From Caulobacter sp. (GTDB lineage: Bacteria; Pseudomonadota; Alphaproteobacteria; Caulobacterales; Caulobacteraceae): a DNA stretch of 64,000 bases. This document shows, piece after piece, positions 38,040 through 46,913 of this stretch. The stretch is taken from assembly GCA_030680355.1 (NCBI GenBank), contig JAUXVF010000028.1:124001-188000 (forward strand). Reading direction: 5' to 3'. Each line of letters starts with the position of its first letter. The first letter of the stretch is position 1. Under the pieces are notes generated by a model that worked only from the letters and a program-made list of their open reading frames with translations, did not search any database and had not been told where the DNA came from. The position numbers and the translations under genes are program-made.

Positions 38040-38687
38040 CTCGGGCAGGGACTCTTCCAGCAGCTCGTCCACGAAGGGCTCGAGCCAGAGGTTGCGCGAG
38101 GCCCGCAGACGTTCGGCGTGGTAGATGTGCGCCAGTTCCGAATAGGCCCCGTCGAAATCGTCATTGAGCACGACGTAATCGAAGGTCTTCCACAGCGACA
38201 GCTCGTCCTTGGCGCGGGAAATGCGCTCGCGGATCACCTCTTCGCTGTCCTGGGAGCGCGCCAGCAGGCGGCGGCTCATCTCGGCCAGCGACGGCGGCAG
38301 GATGTAGACCAGCACGGCGTCGTCCGGCGCCTGGGCATGGATCTTCATGGCGCCCTGGTAGTCGATATCGAACAGGGCGCTCTCGCCGCGGGCCAGGGCC
38401 TCCATGATCGGAGCGCGGGGACTGCCGTAACGGTTGCCGTAGACTTCGGCCCATTCCAGGAAGGCGTCGTCCTGAAGCATGCCGTCGAAGTCCTCGGGGC
38501 TGACGAAATGATAGTCCCGCCCCTCGTGCTCGCCGGGCCTGGGCTGGCGGGTGGTGGCCGAAATCGACAGGTGCAGATCGGAGTGGTCGGCGACCAGGCG
38601 ACGGGTCAGGGAGGTCTTGCCCACACCCGACGGCGCCACGATCATCAGCATCAGGCCACGGGTCTTGCGGGCTGGATCACTCGACAT
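38034..38687 (-). CDS. gmk: Guanylate kinase
   Basis: A 217-residue enzyme phosphorylating GMP to GDP. P-loop: [12 protein letters not shown] (about residues 16-27); GMP-binding region: [22 protein letters not shown] and [14 protein letters not shown]; lid: [22 protein letters not shown]. It overlaps yicC by 11 bases and is last in the minus-strand run from fabD. Its stop shares CTATAG with the rsmA stop. Confidence 0.96.
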   Translation of the reverse strand: MSSDPARKTRGLMLMIVAPSGVGKTSLTRRLVADHSDLHLSISATTRQPRPGEHEGRDYHFVSPEDFDGMLQDDAFLEWAEVYGNRYGSPRAPIMEALARGESALFDIDYQGAMKIHAQAPDDAVLVYILPPSLAEMSRRLLARSQDSEEVIRERISRAKDELSLWKTFDYVVLNDDFDGAYSELAHIYHAERLRASRNLWLEPFVDELLEESLPEL

Positions 38688-39558
38688 TCTGCACCTGCTC
38701 CCGGAACTGTTCGATGACGGCTTTGAGGTCGAGGCCGATGGCGGTCAAGGCCGAGGTCGCTGATTTCGAACACAGCGTGTTGGCCTCGCGCATGAATTCC
38801 TGGGTCAGGAAGTCCAGCCGCCGGCCAGCAACCCCGTCCGAGGCCAGCAGTTCACGGGCCGCGGCGACATGGGCCGCGAGTCGGTCGAGTTCCTCGCGAA
38901 CATCGGCCCTGGTCGCCAGGGCGGCGGCTTCCTGGACGATGCGATCCTCGGAAACGGCTTCCCCGGCCAGTTCGGCCAACCGGCGGACGAATCGATCGCG
39001 GATGATGACCGGCTGACCCGACGCTTCGAGTTCGGCGTCGGCGACCAGCTGTTCGACCCGGTCCATCTGGCCGGTCAGCACCGGCGCGAGCGCCGCACCC
39101 TCGGCCTGGCGGGAGAGCTTCAGCGCGTCGAGGGCTTCGACCAGGCTGGCGGTCATGGCCTTCTCGAGCGCGGCGTGGGCCTCGGGGTCATCCTCGGCGT
39201 CGGCGGCCTCCAGCACGCCCCGCAGGGCCAGCAGCCCGTCCGCCGTGGGCGGCAGGGCCCGTCCGGCCTTCACCAGCGGTTCGACCATAGCCAGATAGCG
39301 CTCAAGCTGCTCGACATTGACCGAGACGGCCACCAGCGCTTCGCTGCGCTTGGCCTGCAGGCCCAGATTGATCTGACCGCGCTGGAACCGGGCCTGGGCG
39401 GCGTCGCGCGCGCCGCGTTCGAGGAGATCAAAGCCCGGCGGGCCGCGAAAGCGGATCTCGAGATTGCGACCGTTGACCGACCGCGCCTCGACCGCCCAGG
39501 TCCAGGCCCCCTGCCCCCCTTCGACCCGGGCAAAGCCCGTCATGCCGGAGAGCGCCAC
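38677..39558 (-). CDS. yicC: YicC/YloC-family endoribonuclease
   Basis: A 293-residue protein of the YicC family, reported to act as an endoribonuclease in some bacteria. The N-terminus LSGMTGFARVEG is the family hallmark, as is EARSVNGRNLEIRFRGPPGFDLLE; the C-terminal domain has GRRLDFLTQEFMREANTLCSKSA. GTG 39558 gives five residues before MTGF, as usual. It lies 2 bases after mltG and overlaps gmk, the common yicC-gmk order. Confidence 0.92.
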   Translation of the reverse strand: MALSGMTGFARVEGGQGAWTWAVEARSVNGRNLEIRFRGPPGFDLLERGARDAAQARFQRGQINLGLQAKRSEALVAVSVNVEQLERYLAMVEPLVKAGRALPPTADGLLALRGVLEAADAEDDPEAHAALEKAMTASLVEALDALKLSRQAEGAALAPVLTGQMDRVEQLVADAELEASGQPVIIRDRFVRRLAELAGEAVSEDRIVQEAAALATRADVREELDRLAAHVAAARELLASDGVAGRRLDFLTQEFMREANTLCSKSATSALTAIGLDLKAVIEQFREQVQNVE

Positions 39559-39560
39559 GC

Positions 39561-40592
39561 CTATTTCCCCGCCTGGCCGCGTTCGATAGCCCGCAGCCGT
39601 TCGACCTTGCGCGCGTGCTCCTCATAGGTCGGCGAGAAGTCATGGCCGCCCGTGCCATCGGCGACGAAGAACAGGTCGTCGGTTTCGGGCGGGTCCAGCA
39701 CGGCCGCCAGGGCGGCCCGTCCGGGGTTGGCGATCGCCGTCGGCGGCAGGCCGTCGATCAGGTAGGTGTTGTAGCGATTGGCCGGGTTGATCAGTTCGGA
39801 CTTGCGAATGCCGCGGCCCAGCGGCCGGCCCTTGCTGATGCCGTAGATGATGGTCGGGTCGCTCTCCAGCCGCATGCCCTTGCGCAGCCGGTTGACGAAG
39901 ATCGAGGCCACGCGCGGACGCTCGCTGGCGATGCCGGTTTCCTTCTCGACGATCGAGGCCAGGATCACCGCCTCCTCGGGCGTCGTCACCGGCAGGTTGG
40001 CCTTGCGCTGCGCCCAGAGCGTGGCCAGCAGCGTGTCGCGGGCATCCATCATCCGCTGCAGCACCGCCGCGCGGTCCTCGCCCCGCTCGAAATCATAGGT
40101 CTCGGGCAGGATCGCGCCTTCGGGCGGCGTCGGGGCGACCCCGGTCAGGCTCTCTTCCCGATTAAGGGCGTCGATGACCATCTCGGAGGTCATGCCCTCG
40201 GGAATGGTGATCTGGCGACGCACGATGCGGCCGGCGCGGATGTCGTCCAGGACCCGGGCCATCGGCGCCCGCGAGGGGAATTCGTACTCGCCGGCCTTCA
40301 GCTCCCGCGCCGCGCCGGTGACCTGGGCGGCGGCGATGAACAGGGTGGCGGACCGCACCGCGCCGGAGCGTTCCAGGGACGTGGCGATCTCGTTCAGGCC
40401 GGAGCCCCGGCGAAGCATGACATTGGTGATCTCGCCCTGGGTCGCCCGGGGGCCGGGTCCGCGATAGCTCCAGACCGCCCAGAGGCTGACGATGGTCACG
40501 GCGACGGTCAGGGTGGCGACGGCGCTGATCAGCATGATGACCAGACGGCGCATCAGGGACAGTCCGGGGGCTCGGGCGACTTTGCGGCTCAC
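39561..40592 (-). CDS. mltG: Endolytic murein transglycosylase MltG
   Basis: A 343-residue inner-membrane protein that cleaves nascent glycan strands and so sets their length. GTG 40592 overlaps the fabF stop. A single membrane segment (LVIMLISAVATLTVAVTIVSLWAVW, residues ~17-41) precedes a LysM-like part and the YceG domain; the catalytic Glu is in VILASIVEKETG and the site continues with LESDPTIIYG and NTYLIDGLPPTAIANPG. It is cotranscribed with fabF by layout. Confidence 0.95.
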   Translation of the reverse strand: MSRKVARAPGLSLMRRLVIMLISAVATLTVAVTIVSLWAVWSYRGPGPRATQGEITNVMLRRGSGLNEIATSLERSGAVRSATLFIAAAQVTGAARELKAGEYEFPSRAPMARVLDDIRAGRIVRRQITIPEGMTSEMVIDALNREESLTGVAPTPPEGAILPETYDFERGEDRAAVLQRMMDARDTLLATLWAQRKANLPVTTPEEAVILASIVEKETGIASERPRVASIFVNRLRKGMRLESDPTIIYGISKGRPLGRGIRKSELINPANRYNTYLIDGLPPTAIANPGRAALAAVLDPPETDDLFFVADGTGGHDFSPTYEEHARKVERLRAIERGQAGK

Positions 40593-41866
40593 GGGGCCTT
40601 CTTGAAGATCACGCAGGCGTTGGTGCCGCCGAAACCGAAGCTGTTGGACATGGCGACGTTGATCGCCATCGGTTTCGCCTTGTGCGGGACAAGATCGATC
40701 TCGGTGTCGAACTCGGGATCGTCGAGATTGATGGTCGGCGGCGCGATCTGGTCGCGCAGGGCCAGGATCGCGAAGATCCCCTCCACCGCCCCGGCCGCGC
40801 CGAGCAGGTGGCCGATCATCGACTTGGTCGAGGACATGGCCACGTTCTTCGCGTGATCGCCGAGCAGGCGGGTCACCGCGCCCAGCTCCAGGCCGTCGGC
40901 CATGGTCGAGGTGCCGTGGGCGTTGACGTAGTCGATGTCGGAAGCCGCGAGCCCCGAGTCCTTCAGCGCCGCCGTCATGGCCCGGAAACCGCCGTCGCCG
41001 TCCTCGGACGGGGCGGTGATGTGATAGGCGTCGCCCGACAGGCCATAGCCGACGACCTCGGCGTAGATTTTCGCGCCGCGAGCCTTGGCGTGTTCGTATT
41101 CCTCAAGCACCAGCACGCCGGCGCCCTCGCCCATGACAAAGCCGCCGCGGTTGCGGTCGTAGGGGCGCGAGGCCTTTTCCGGCGCGTCGTTGAAGTCAGT
41201 GGCCATGGCGCGGCAGGCGACGAAGCCGGCCACGCCGATCGGGCAGATCGAGGCCTCGGCCCCGCCGGCGACCATGACGTCGGCGTCGCCGTATTTGATC
41301 AGCCGGGCCGCGTCGCCGATGGCGTGGGCGCCGGTGGCGCAGGCGGTGACCACCGAATGGTTGGGACCCTTGAAGCCGTAGCGAATCGACACCTGGCCCG
41401 AGGCCAGGTTGATCAGGGCCGAGGGGATGAAGAAGGGGCTGACCCGGCGGGGGCCCTTCTCGGCCATTTCCAGGGCGGTTTTGGCGATCGTGGCCAGGCC
41501 GCCGATGCCCGAGCCGATGATCACGCCGGTGCGCAAACGCACCTCTTCATCGTCGGGAAGATTGGCGTCCTTCACGGCTTCGTCGGCCGCGGCCATGGCG
41601 TAGAGGATGAAATCGTCGACCTTGCGCTGATCCTTGGGGGCCATGGTGCCGTTGGGATCGAAGGCCCCGGGGACGTCAGGCCCGCCGCCGCCGCGTCCAT
41701 CGACGCGCGGAATCTCGCAGGCCACCTGGCAGCCGTATTCTTCGGGGTCGAAAGTGGTGATGCGGCCCGCGGCCGACTTGCCGGCGAGGATACCCGCCCA
41801 CGTCACGTCAACGCCGTGTCCGAGTGGGGTCAGAAGGCCTAGGCCGGTAACGACAACGCGCCGCAT
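40589..41866 (-). CDS. fabF: 3-oxoacyl-ACP synthase II (KAS II)
   Basis: A 425-residue condensing enzyme of fatty acid elongation. The catalytic Cys176 lies in VVTACATGAHAIGDA; the two His are in NAHGTSTMADGLELGAV and KSMIGHLLGAAGAVEG. The N-terminus RRVVVTGLGLLTPLGHGVD is standard. ATG 41866. A strong terminator-like hairpin stands between it and acpP, so fabF may need read-through or its own promoter. Confidence 0.97.
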   Translation of the reverse strand: MRRVVVTGLGLLTPLGHGVDVTWAGILAGKSAAGRITTFDPEEYGCQVACEIPRVDGRGGGGPDVPGAFDPNGTMAPKDQRKVDDFILYAMAAADEAVKDANLPDDEEVRLRTGVIIGSGIGGLATIAKTALEMAEKGPRRVSPFFIPSALINLASGQVSIRYGFKGPNHSVVTACATGAHAIGDAARLIKYGDADVMVAGGAEASICPIGVAGFVACRAMATDFNDAPEKASRPYDRNRGGFVMGEGAGVLVLEEYEHAKARGAKIYAEVVGYGLSGDAYHITAPSEDGDGGFRAMTAALKDSGLAASDIDYVNAHGTSTMADGLELGAVTRLLGDHAKNVAMSSTKSMIGHLLGAAGAVEGIFAILALRDQIAPPTINLDDPEFDTEIDLVPHKAKPMAINVAMSNSFGFGGTNACVIFKKAP

Positions 41867-41910
41867 AGGGTCAACTCCTTCCCCGCATGGACCGGGGGAC
41901 GTTCAGAACG

Positions 41911-41954
41911 AAAACCGCCGCGCGCGTCGGGCGAACCCGACATCGCGCGGCGGC
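41911..41954 (-). terminator. Terminator after acpP
   Basis: CCGCCGCGCG (41915-41924) pairs with CGCGCGGCGG (41944-41953), with an inner TCGGG-CGAA-CCCGA stem, and on the minus strand the stem is followed by TTTT (41914-41911). It is between acpP and fabF and would end most acpP transcripts, allowing far more ACP than FabF. Confidence 0.8.
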
Positions 41955-41980
41955 AAATCGACCGGAAACCGGTCAGCGGA

Positions 41981-42220
41981 TCAACCGCCGACTTTTTCCG
42001 AGATGAACTTCACCGCGTCGCCGACCGTCTGGATGTGCTCAGCGGCGTCATCGGGAATTTCGATGTCGAATTCTTCTTCAAAGGCCATCACCAGCTCGAC
42101 ATTGTCGAGGCTGTCGGCGCCGAGGTCATCGATGAAGCTCGCCTTCTCGGTGACCTTTTCAGGATCGGCGTCGAGATGTTCGATGACGATCTTACGCACA
42201 CGCTCAAGAATGTCGGACAT
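41981..42220 (-). CDS. acpP: Acyl carrier protein
   Basis: A 79-residue acidic carrier. ATG 42220 gives [17 protein letters not shown]; the phosphopantetheine Ser37 lies in [11 protein letters not shown]. Length and sequence are typical. It carries growing acyl chains between the Fab enzymes encoded around it. It follows fabG by 125 bases and precedes its own terminator. Confidence 0.98.
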   Translation of the reverse strand: MSDILERVRKIVIEHLDADPEKVTEKASFIDDLGADSLDNVELVMAFEEEFDIEIPDDAAEHIQTVGDAVKFISEKVGG

Positions 42221-42345
42221 TCGTTGTGGTCCTCTTTGGATCTTTACGTTGCCACGCCAGCCGTAGCCGGTCGCGGAAAATCGGGCTTCGCCTATCATGT
42301 TCCTTTCGGGGTGACCAGCGGCCAGCCGAGAGACCATGTCAGTTG

Positions 42346-43086
42346 TCAGATCATCGCCATGCCGCCGTTCACGTGCAAGGTCTGACCGGTAACATAGGCG
42401 CCTTCGTTGCTTGCCAGATAGACGCAGGCGGCGGCGACGTCATCCCCCGATCCAAGCCGACCGGCCGGAATCTTCGCCAGAATGGCTTCGCGCTGGGCGT
42501 CGTTGAGGCCGTCGGTCATCGGACTGGCGATGAATCCCGGGGCGACGGTGTTGACCGTCACGTTGCGGGTGGCGACCTCCTGGGCCAGGGCCTTGGAAAA
42601 GCCGATCATGCCGGCCTTGGAGGCCGCGTAGTTGGCCTGGCCCGGGTTGCCGGTGACGCCGACCACCGAGGTGATCCCGATAATCCGCCCCGAACGGCGC
42701 TTCATCATCCCCTTCAGGGCCGCCCGCGAGAGGCGGAAATAGGACTCGAGATTGACCTTGATGACCTGTTCCCAGTCCTCGTCCTTCATCCGCAGCATCA
42801 GCCCGTCGCGGGTGATGCCGGCGTTGGCCACCAGAATGTCGAGCGGCAGGCCGGCGGCGGCTTCGGCCGCGGCGACCAGGCCGTCGACACTGGCCGAATC
42901 GGACAGGTTCGCAGGCACGGCCGAGGTCCGTGCGCCCATCTCCGCGGACAGGGCCTCCAGGGCGGTCTCCCGGGTGCCCGACAGCACCACATGGGCGCCC
43001 TGGGCGTGCAGGGCCCGGGCGATGGCGCCGCCGATGCCGCCCGTGGCGCCGGTGACGAGGGCGGTCTTGCCGCTGAGATCGAACAT
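42346..43086 (-). CDS. fabG: 3-oxoacyl-ACP reductase
   Basis: A 246-residue NADPH-dependent SDR that reduces the beta-keto group in elongation. Cofactor loop: [16 protein letters not shown]; catalytic Ser, Tyr and Lys: [22 protein letters not shown]; also [13 protein letters not shown] and [11 protein letters not shown], typical of FabG. ATG 43086. It sits between the secreted unknown at 43174 and acpP. Confidence 0.96.
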   Translation of the reverse strand: MFDLSGKTALVTGATGGIGGAIARALHAQGAHVVLSGTRETALEALSAEMGARTSAVPANLSDSASVDGLVAAAEAAAGLPLDILVANAGITRDGLMLRMKDEDWEQVIKVNLESYFRLSRAALKGMMKRRSGRIIGITSVVGVTGNPGQANYAASKAGMIGFSKALAQEVATRNVTVNTVAPGFIASPMTDGLNDAQREAILAKIPAGRLGSGDDVAAACVYLASNEGAYVTGQTLHVNGGMAMI

Positions 43087-43173
43087 GCGGGTCAGTCTCT
43101 CTTCAATTCAGATTCGTGATCGCGGAGGGCGTCTTAGCACTTCAGCCCCGAACTTGTCCGCACCCCGGAGGGC

Positions 43174-43788
43174 TCAACGACACCAGGGAAGAGGTTCGGT
43201 GCGTTGCGGGCAGCGCTTGTCGAGGCTGACCCGAAGGTCCGCCCCCAACGTCTTGCCCAGCGGCTCCCCAGCCTCCTTCACCACAGTCATATATTTGCGG
43301 ATGCCCGGGCGGGCGATTATCGCCAGGAACGCCTCATACTCGGCCGGCGTCATGAGACGGGCGATATAGTCGCCCGGCGTCTCGGTTTCCGCCCGGGCCG
43401 GGGCCGCTCTCACCTTCGCCGCGATCGGGGATCGGGTGTAGGCGATAGCCTCACGAAGCTCGTCAGCGGTCAATCTGGTTTCAAGCAGCGTCCGGGTCAG
43501 CTGGTTGACCGACGGCGCCTTGCGCCAGGCCTCCAACGCCGCCGCGCTTGCCTCCCGCTCGGCATAGGGGGTCATGGCGTCGCCAAAGGCCGTCCTGAGG
43601 CTCACGAGGACCATCTGGACCGATTCCTGTTCCCCCTCGGCGTCGCTGTAGGGAACGATTCCCATCAGTTCACCGGCCAACTGGCGGCGCTCGGCGCTGT
43701 CGTCGGGCGCCGCCCAAACCGGGGCGGCTGCGCCGATCGCCAGCGCGGCCACGAAGGGAGCGAGAAACCGCGTTTCGCGCCGACGCAT
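43174..43788 (-). CDS. Secreted protein of unknown function within the fab cluster
   Basis: A 204-residue exported protein. MRRRETRFLAPFVAALAIGAAAPVWA is a signal peptide (cleavage near 26). The mature part is helical; LTADELREAIAYTRSPIAAKVRAA resembles the DUF2059 pattern (LTxxELxA...Y.SPxGxK), as does the RLMTPAEYEAFLAIIARPGIRKY stretch. It ends DKRCPQRTEPLPWC, with two Cys that may form a disulfide. It begins 2 bases after the fabD stop and lies before fabG, so it is in the fatty-acid operon, though a role there is not evident. Confidence 0.75.
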   Translation of the reverse strand: MRRRETRFLAPFVAALAIGAAAPVWAAPDDSAERRQLAGELMGIVPYSDAEGEQESVQMVLVSLRTAFGDAMTPYAEREASAAALEAWRKAPSVNQLTRTLLETRLTADELREAIAYTRSPIAAKVRAAPARAETETPGDYIARLMTPAEYEAFLAIIARPGIRKYMTVVKEAGEPLGKTLGADLRVSLDKRCPQRTEPLPWCR

Positions 43789-43790
43789 GG

Positions 43791-44735
43791 TTACAGGCTC
43801 GCCGCGAACGCTTCCAGGTCCGCCGGGGTGTTCAGCGGCGTCGCCTCGGCGTCGGGAGCGATGCGTTTGGCCATGCCCGACAGCACCTTGCCGGCGCCGG
43901 CCTCGGCGAAGCGGGTCACGCCGCCCTCCCCGGCCAGCCAGATCATGCTCTCGCGCCAGCGCACCCGGCCGGTGACCTGTTCGACCAGCATCCTGCGGAT
44001 GGCTTCGGGGTCCAGCGTCGGGCGGGCGGTGACATTGGCCACCAGCGGCGCGCGCGGGGCCAGGATAGTGGTCGCGGCCAGGGCCTTCGCCATCTCGTCG
44101 GCGGCCGGCTGCATCAGGGGGCAGTGGAAGGGGGCGGAGACATTGAGCGGAATGGCCCGCGCCCCCAGTTCCTTGGCCTTTTCGATGGCCCGGTCGACCC
44201 CGGCCTTGTCGCCGGAGATGACCACATTGCCGTTATTGTTGTCATTGGCCACCACGCAGACACCGACCTCGGCGCCGGCCGCGGCGGCCGCCTCGGCCAG
44301 GGCCACGTCGGTCTTGGGCCCGATCAGGGAGGCCATGGCGCCGGCGCCGACCGGCACGGCCCGCTGCATGGCCTGGCCGCGCAGCTTGAGCAGCCGGGCG
44401 GTGTCGGTCAGGCTGATCGCGCCCGCCGCCGCCAGGGCGGAATATTCGCCGAGCGAGTGGCCGGCGACGAAGGCGGCCTTTTCGATCGGGAGGCCGAATT
44501 CCTTCTCCAGGGTGCGCATGACCGCCAGGCTGACGGCCATCAGGGCCGGTTGGGCGTTCTCGGTCAGGGTCAGGTCCGTCTCGGGACCCTCGCGCATCAG
44601 TTTTGACAGTTTCTGGCCCAGGGCGTCGTCGACCTCCTGGAAGACTTCGCGGGCGCTGCCGAAAGCCTCGGCGAGTTCGGCGCCCATGCCGACGGCCTGG
44701 CTGCCCTGGCCGGGGAAGATAAAGGCGAGGCTCAT
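43791..44735 (-). CDS. fabD: Malonyl-CoA:ACP transacylase
   Basis: A 314-residue enzyme loading malonyl onto ACP. ATG 44735 gives MSLAFIFPGQGSQAVGMG; the frame is open further upstream without family sequence. The nucleophile Ser is in AGHSLGEYSALAAAGA (about residue 92), the catalytic His in NVSAPFHCPLMQPA. First gene of the minus-strand fab run. Divergent from the 44865 dehydrogenase over 129 bases. Confidence 0.97.
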   Translation of the reverse strand: MSLAFIFPGQGSQAVGMGAELAEAFGSAREVFQEVDDALGQKLSKLMREGPETDLTLTENAQPALMAVSLAVMRTLEKEFGLPIEKAAFVAGHSLGEYSALAAAGAISLTDTARLLKLRGQAMQRAVPVGAGAMASLIGPKTDVALAEAAAAAGAEVGVCVVANDNNNGNVVISGDKAGVDRAIEKAKELGARAIPLNVSAPFHCPLMQPAADEMAKALAATTILAPRAPLVANVTARPTLDPEAIRRMLVEQVTGRVRWRESMIWLAGEGGVTRFAEAGAGKVLSGMAKRIAPDAEATPLNTPADLEAFAASL

Positions 44736-44864
44736 GGCCGCTCCTGTCCGTTCGAATCCGGTCGTGACGGTTAGGCGAAACCCCTTCATGCGGCAACCCG
44801 CACGGCCTCTGGCGGCGCCGTAAGGTCATGCTCTAGGCTGTTGAAAAACACAGGGAGAACGACC

Positions 44865-45938
44865 ATGCGCGCAGTGGTGCGGCGAGCCGGCAAGCTGATC
44901 TGCGACGAAATCGACGAGCGGGACCCCGGTCCCGGCCAGGTCCGGGTCAAGACCCTGGCCTGCGGCATCTGCGGGTCGGACCTGCACGCCCTGCACTATC
45001 TCGATCACATGGTGGAGATGGGCCGGCGGGCGGGCGGCGGCGACAGCCTCGACCCGAAGAAGGATATCGTCTTCGGCCATGAGTTCTGCGCCGAGGTGCT
45101 GGAGGGCGGCCCGGGCGCCGACCGGCTGAAGCCCGGGACGCGGGTGGTCTCCATGCCCATCAACATGAGCGCCGAGGGCTTCGACGCCGTCGGCTATTCC
45201 AACAAATACGCCGGCGGGTTCGCAGAGCGCATGATCCTGACCGAGGCCCTGCTGCTGGAGGTGCCCAACGGCCTGGCCACGCCGCAGGCCGCCCTGACCG
45301 AGCCGATGGCCGTCGGCGTTCACGCCGTGGCCGCCGCCGCCCTGGACGAAAACTCCGTGACCCTGGTGCTAGGCTGCGGCCCCGTGGGCCTCGCCGTCAT
45401 CGCCGCCCTGAAGCTCAAGGGCCACGGCCCGATCATCGCCGCCGACTTCTCCCCGCGCCGCCGCAAGGCCGCCGAGGCCATGGGCGCCGATGTCATCATC
45501 GACCCGGCCCAGACCGGCCCGCACACCAAATGGGCCGAGTTCGGCGTGCCCTCGACCCTGGCGGGGATGCAGGCGGCCCTGTTCGGCGGCCAGGCCTATG
45601 GCCGGCCCGTGGTCTTTGAATGCGTCGGCTCGCCCGGCGTCCTTCAGAGCGTCATCGAGGGCTGCCCGCCCAAGGCCCAGATCATCGTCGCCGGGGTCTG
45701 TATGGAGGCCGACCGCATCGAGCCGTCGCTGGCCATCAACAAGCAGCTCGATCTGCGGTTCGTGCTCGGCTACCAGCCCGACGAGTTCGCCCAGACCCTG
45801 TTCGACATCGCCGAGGGGCGGATCAACGTCGATCCGCTGATCACGTCCACGATCGGCCTGGACGGCGTCGCCCAGGCCTTCGCCGACCTCGCCAATCCCG
45901 AGACCAATGTGAAGATCATGGTGACGCCGGGGCTGTAG
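44865..45938 (+). CDS. Medium-chain zinc dehydrogenase lacking the structural zinc site
   Basis: A 357-residue dehydrogenase. ATG 44865 has GGGAG nine bases upstream. Catalytic zinc residues are present (CGICGSDLHAL, GHEFCAEV), and the cofactor loop is LGCGPVGLAVIAALKLKG. The stretch that normally carries the four structural-zinc Cys is replaced by MPINMSAEGFDAVGYSNKYAGGFAERM. Some subfamilies lack that zinc, so this need not be a defect. Substrate unknown; no operon partner. Confidence 0.85.
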   Translation: MRAVVRRAGKLICDEIDERDPGPGQVRVKTLACGICGSDLHALHYLDHMVEMGRRAGGGDSLDPKKDIVFGHEFCAEVLEGGPGADRLKPGTRVVSMPINMSAEGFDAVGYSNKYAGGFAERMILTEALLLEVPNGLATPQAALTEPMAVGVHAVAAAALDENSVTLVLGCGPVGLAVIAALKLKGHGPIIAADFSPRRRKAAEAMGADVIIDPAQTGPHTKWAEFGVPSTLAGMQAALFGGQAYGRPVVFECVGSPGVLQSVIEGCPPKAQIIVAGVCMEADRIEPSLAINKQLDLRFVLGYQPDEFAQTLFDIAEGRINVDPLITSTIGLDGVAQAFADLANPETNVKIMVTPGL

Positions 45939-45952
45939 GGGGCGCTGCCGTT

Positions 45953-45987
45953 GGGGACATGATCCGGCGAAGCCGGTACGTGTCCCC
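45953..45987. repeat. GGGGACA...TGTCCCC hairpin (REP-like)
   Basis: GGGGACATGATCCGGC pairs with GCCGGTACGTGTCCCC around a GAA loop, 14 pairs including one G-T, with two mismatches. It begins 14 bases after the stop of the 44865 gene. Shape and end sequence agree with the element at 27298-27322. Confidence 0.7.
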
Positions 45988-46153
45988 TTCAACGCACGCC
46001 AATTCGCCTGCCCCTGGCTGAAAGCCGGCGGAGCCTCCAGCCAACCAACCGACGTTGTTCTGAAGGTGGGTGAGTAGGTAAGGTGTCGCTGTATTCCTGA
46101 CGACCGAACCGACCGGGGGAAATCCTGTGCACCGCCTTGCCGCCGCCTGGCCG

Positions 46154-46675
46154 TCAGGTCGGCCTCGGTTGCGGTGACTGGACCGCGTCACAGCCCGCCT
46201 TCCGACAGTAGCGCTCGCTCATATCCTGCTGAATCAACGGGATGATGTCCTTCATCGCCTCGATCGACTTCCCGGTGTAGGCGGGCATCTTGGCGATAAC
46301 GCTCTGACCCAGGTCGCCGCCGTAGAAATCGGCCAGGGCGCAGACCTCGGCCTCGGTGAATGAGGCGGCCAGGACCGGGGTCAGCAGGTCCATCATTTTC
46401 GGCGTCATGGCGGCCATGCTTTCGGTCGCCGCCTCCGTCATGAACTTCTGGTTCTCGGCCGTCACGGTCGCGCCGGTACGCAGCCGTTCCTGTTCCAGCA
46501 TCATCGGCATCAGACCCTTCATCAACCCCACCATGGTCTCCTCCATATGCATGGCGTCGGTGTAGCGCTGGGCGCAGCCCAGTGCCTTCGACGTCGGCGC
46601 TTCAGGGGACGCCTCGGCGCAGGCAGGCTGAAGAAGCGCCGCCGCACAAAGCAGCGCGCAGACGGTTCTGGACAT
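46154..46675 (-). CDS. Secreted DUF2059 protein
   Basis: A 173-residue exported protein. ATG 46675 opens a signal peptide (MSRTVCALLCAAALLQPACA); the open frame upstream is not used. The body is helical and Met-rich (MVGLMKGLMPMMLEQERL), followed by SFTEAEVCALADFYGGDLGQSVIAKMPAYTGKSIEAM, the DUF2059 signature. Function unknown. It is divergent from rpsF. Confidence 0.82.
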   Translation of the reverse strand: MSRTVCALLCAAALLQPACAEASPEAPTSKALGCAQRYTDAMHMEETMVGLMKGLMPMMLEQERLRTGATVTAENQKFMTEAATESMAAMTPKMMDLLTPVLAASFTEAEVCALADFYGGDLGQSVIAKMPAYTGKSIEAMKDIIPLIQQDMSERYCRKAGCDAVQSPQPRPT

Positions 46676-46745
46676 GACGACACTCCCCCGATGATGGTGA
46701 TCCAGCTGACACAACTTTCGCGGCCCGATCAATCCCGTCTGATGC

Positions 46746-46774
46746 TTGCCAATCTGGCCAATCTCCCTTATTAG
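46746..46774 (+). promoter_or_regulatory. Candidate promoter of the rpsF operon
   Basis: TTGCCA (46746-46751), a 17-base spacer and TATTAG (46769-46774) lie 140 bases before rpsF. Transcription from here would give a leader of about 130 bases. The match is fair, not strong. Confidence 0.4.
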
Positions 46775-46913
46775 CGCGCCCTCTCACGGAAGGCGGTCTT
46801 TAGCGGGCCCTAAATCCAGGCCGGGACTCTCCCGACCACCGCGAAAAGATCCATCGTGACCCCGGGCCCTTCCGCCCGCGGCCGCGCCGCCTTCCAAATG
46901 GAAGAAGGAAACC

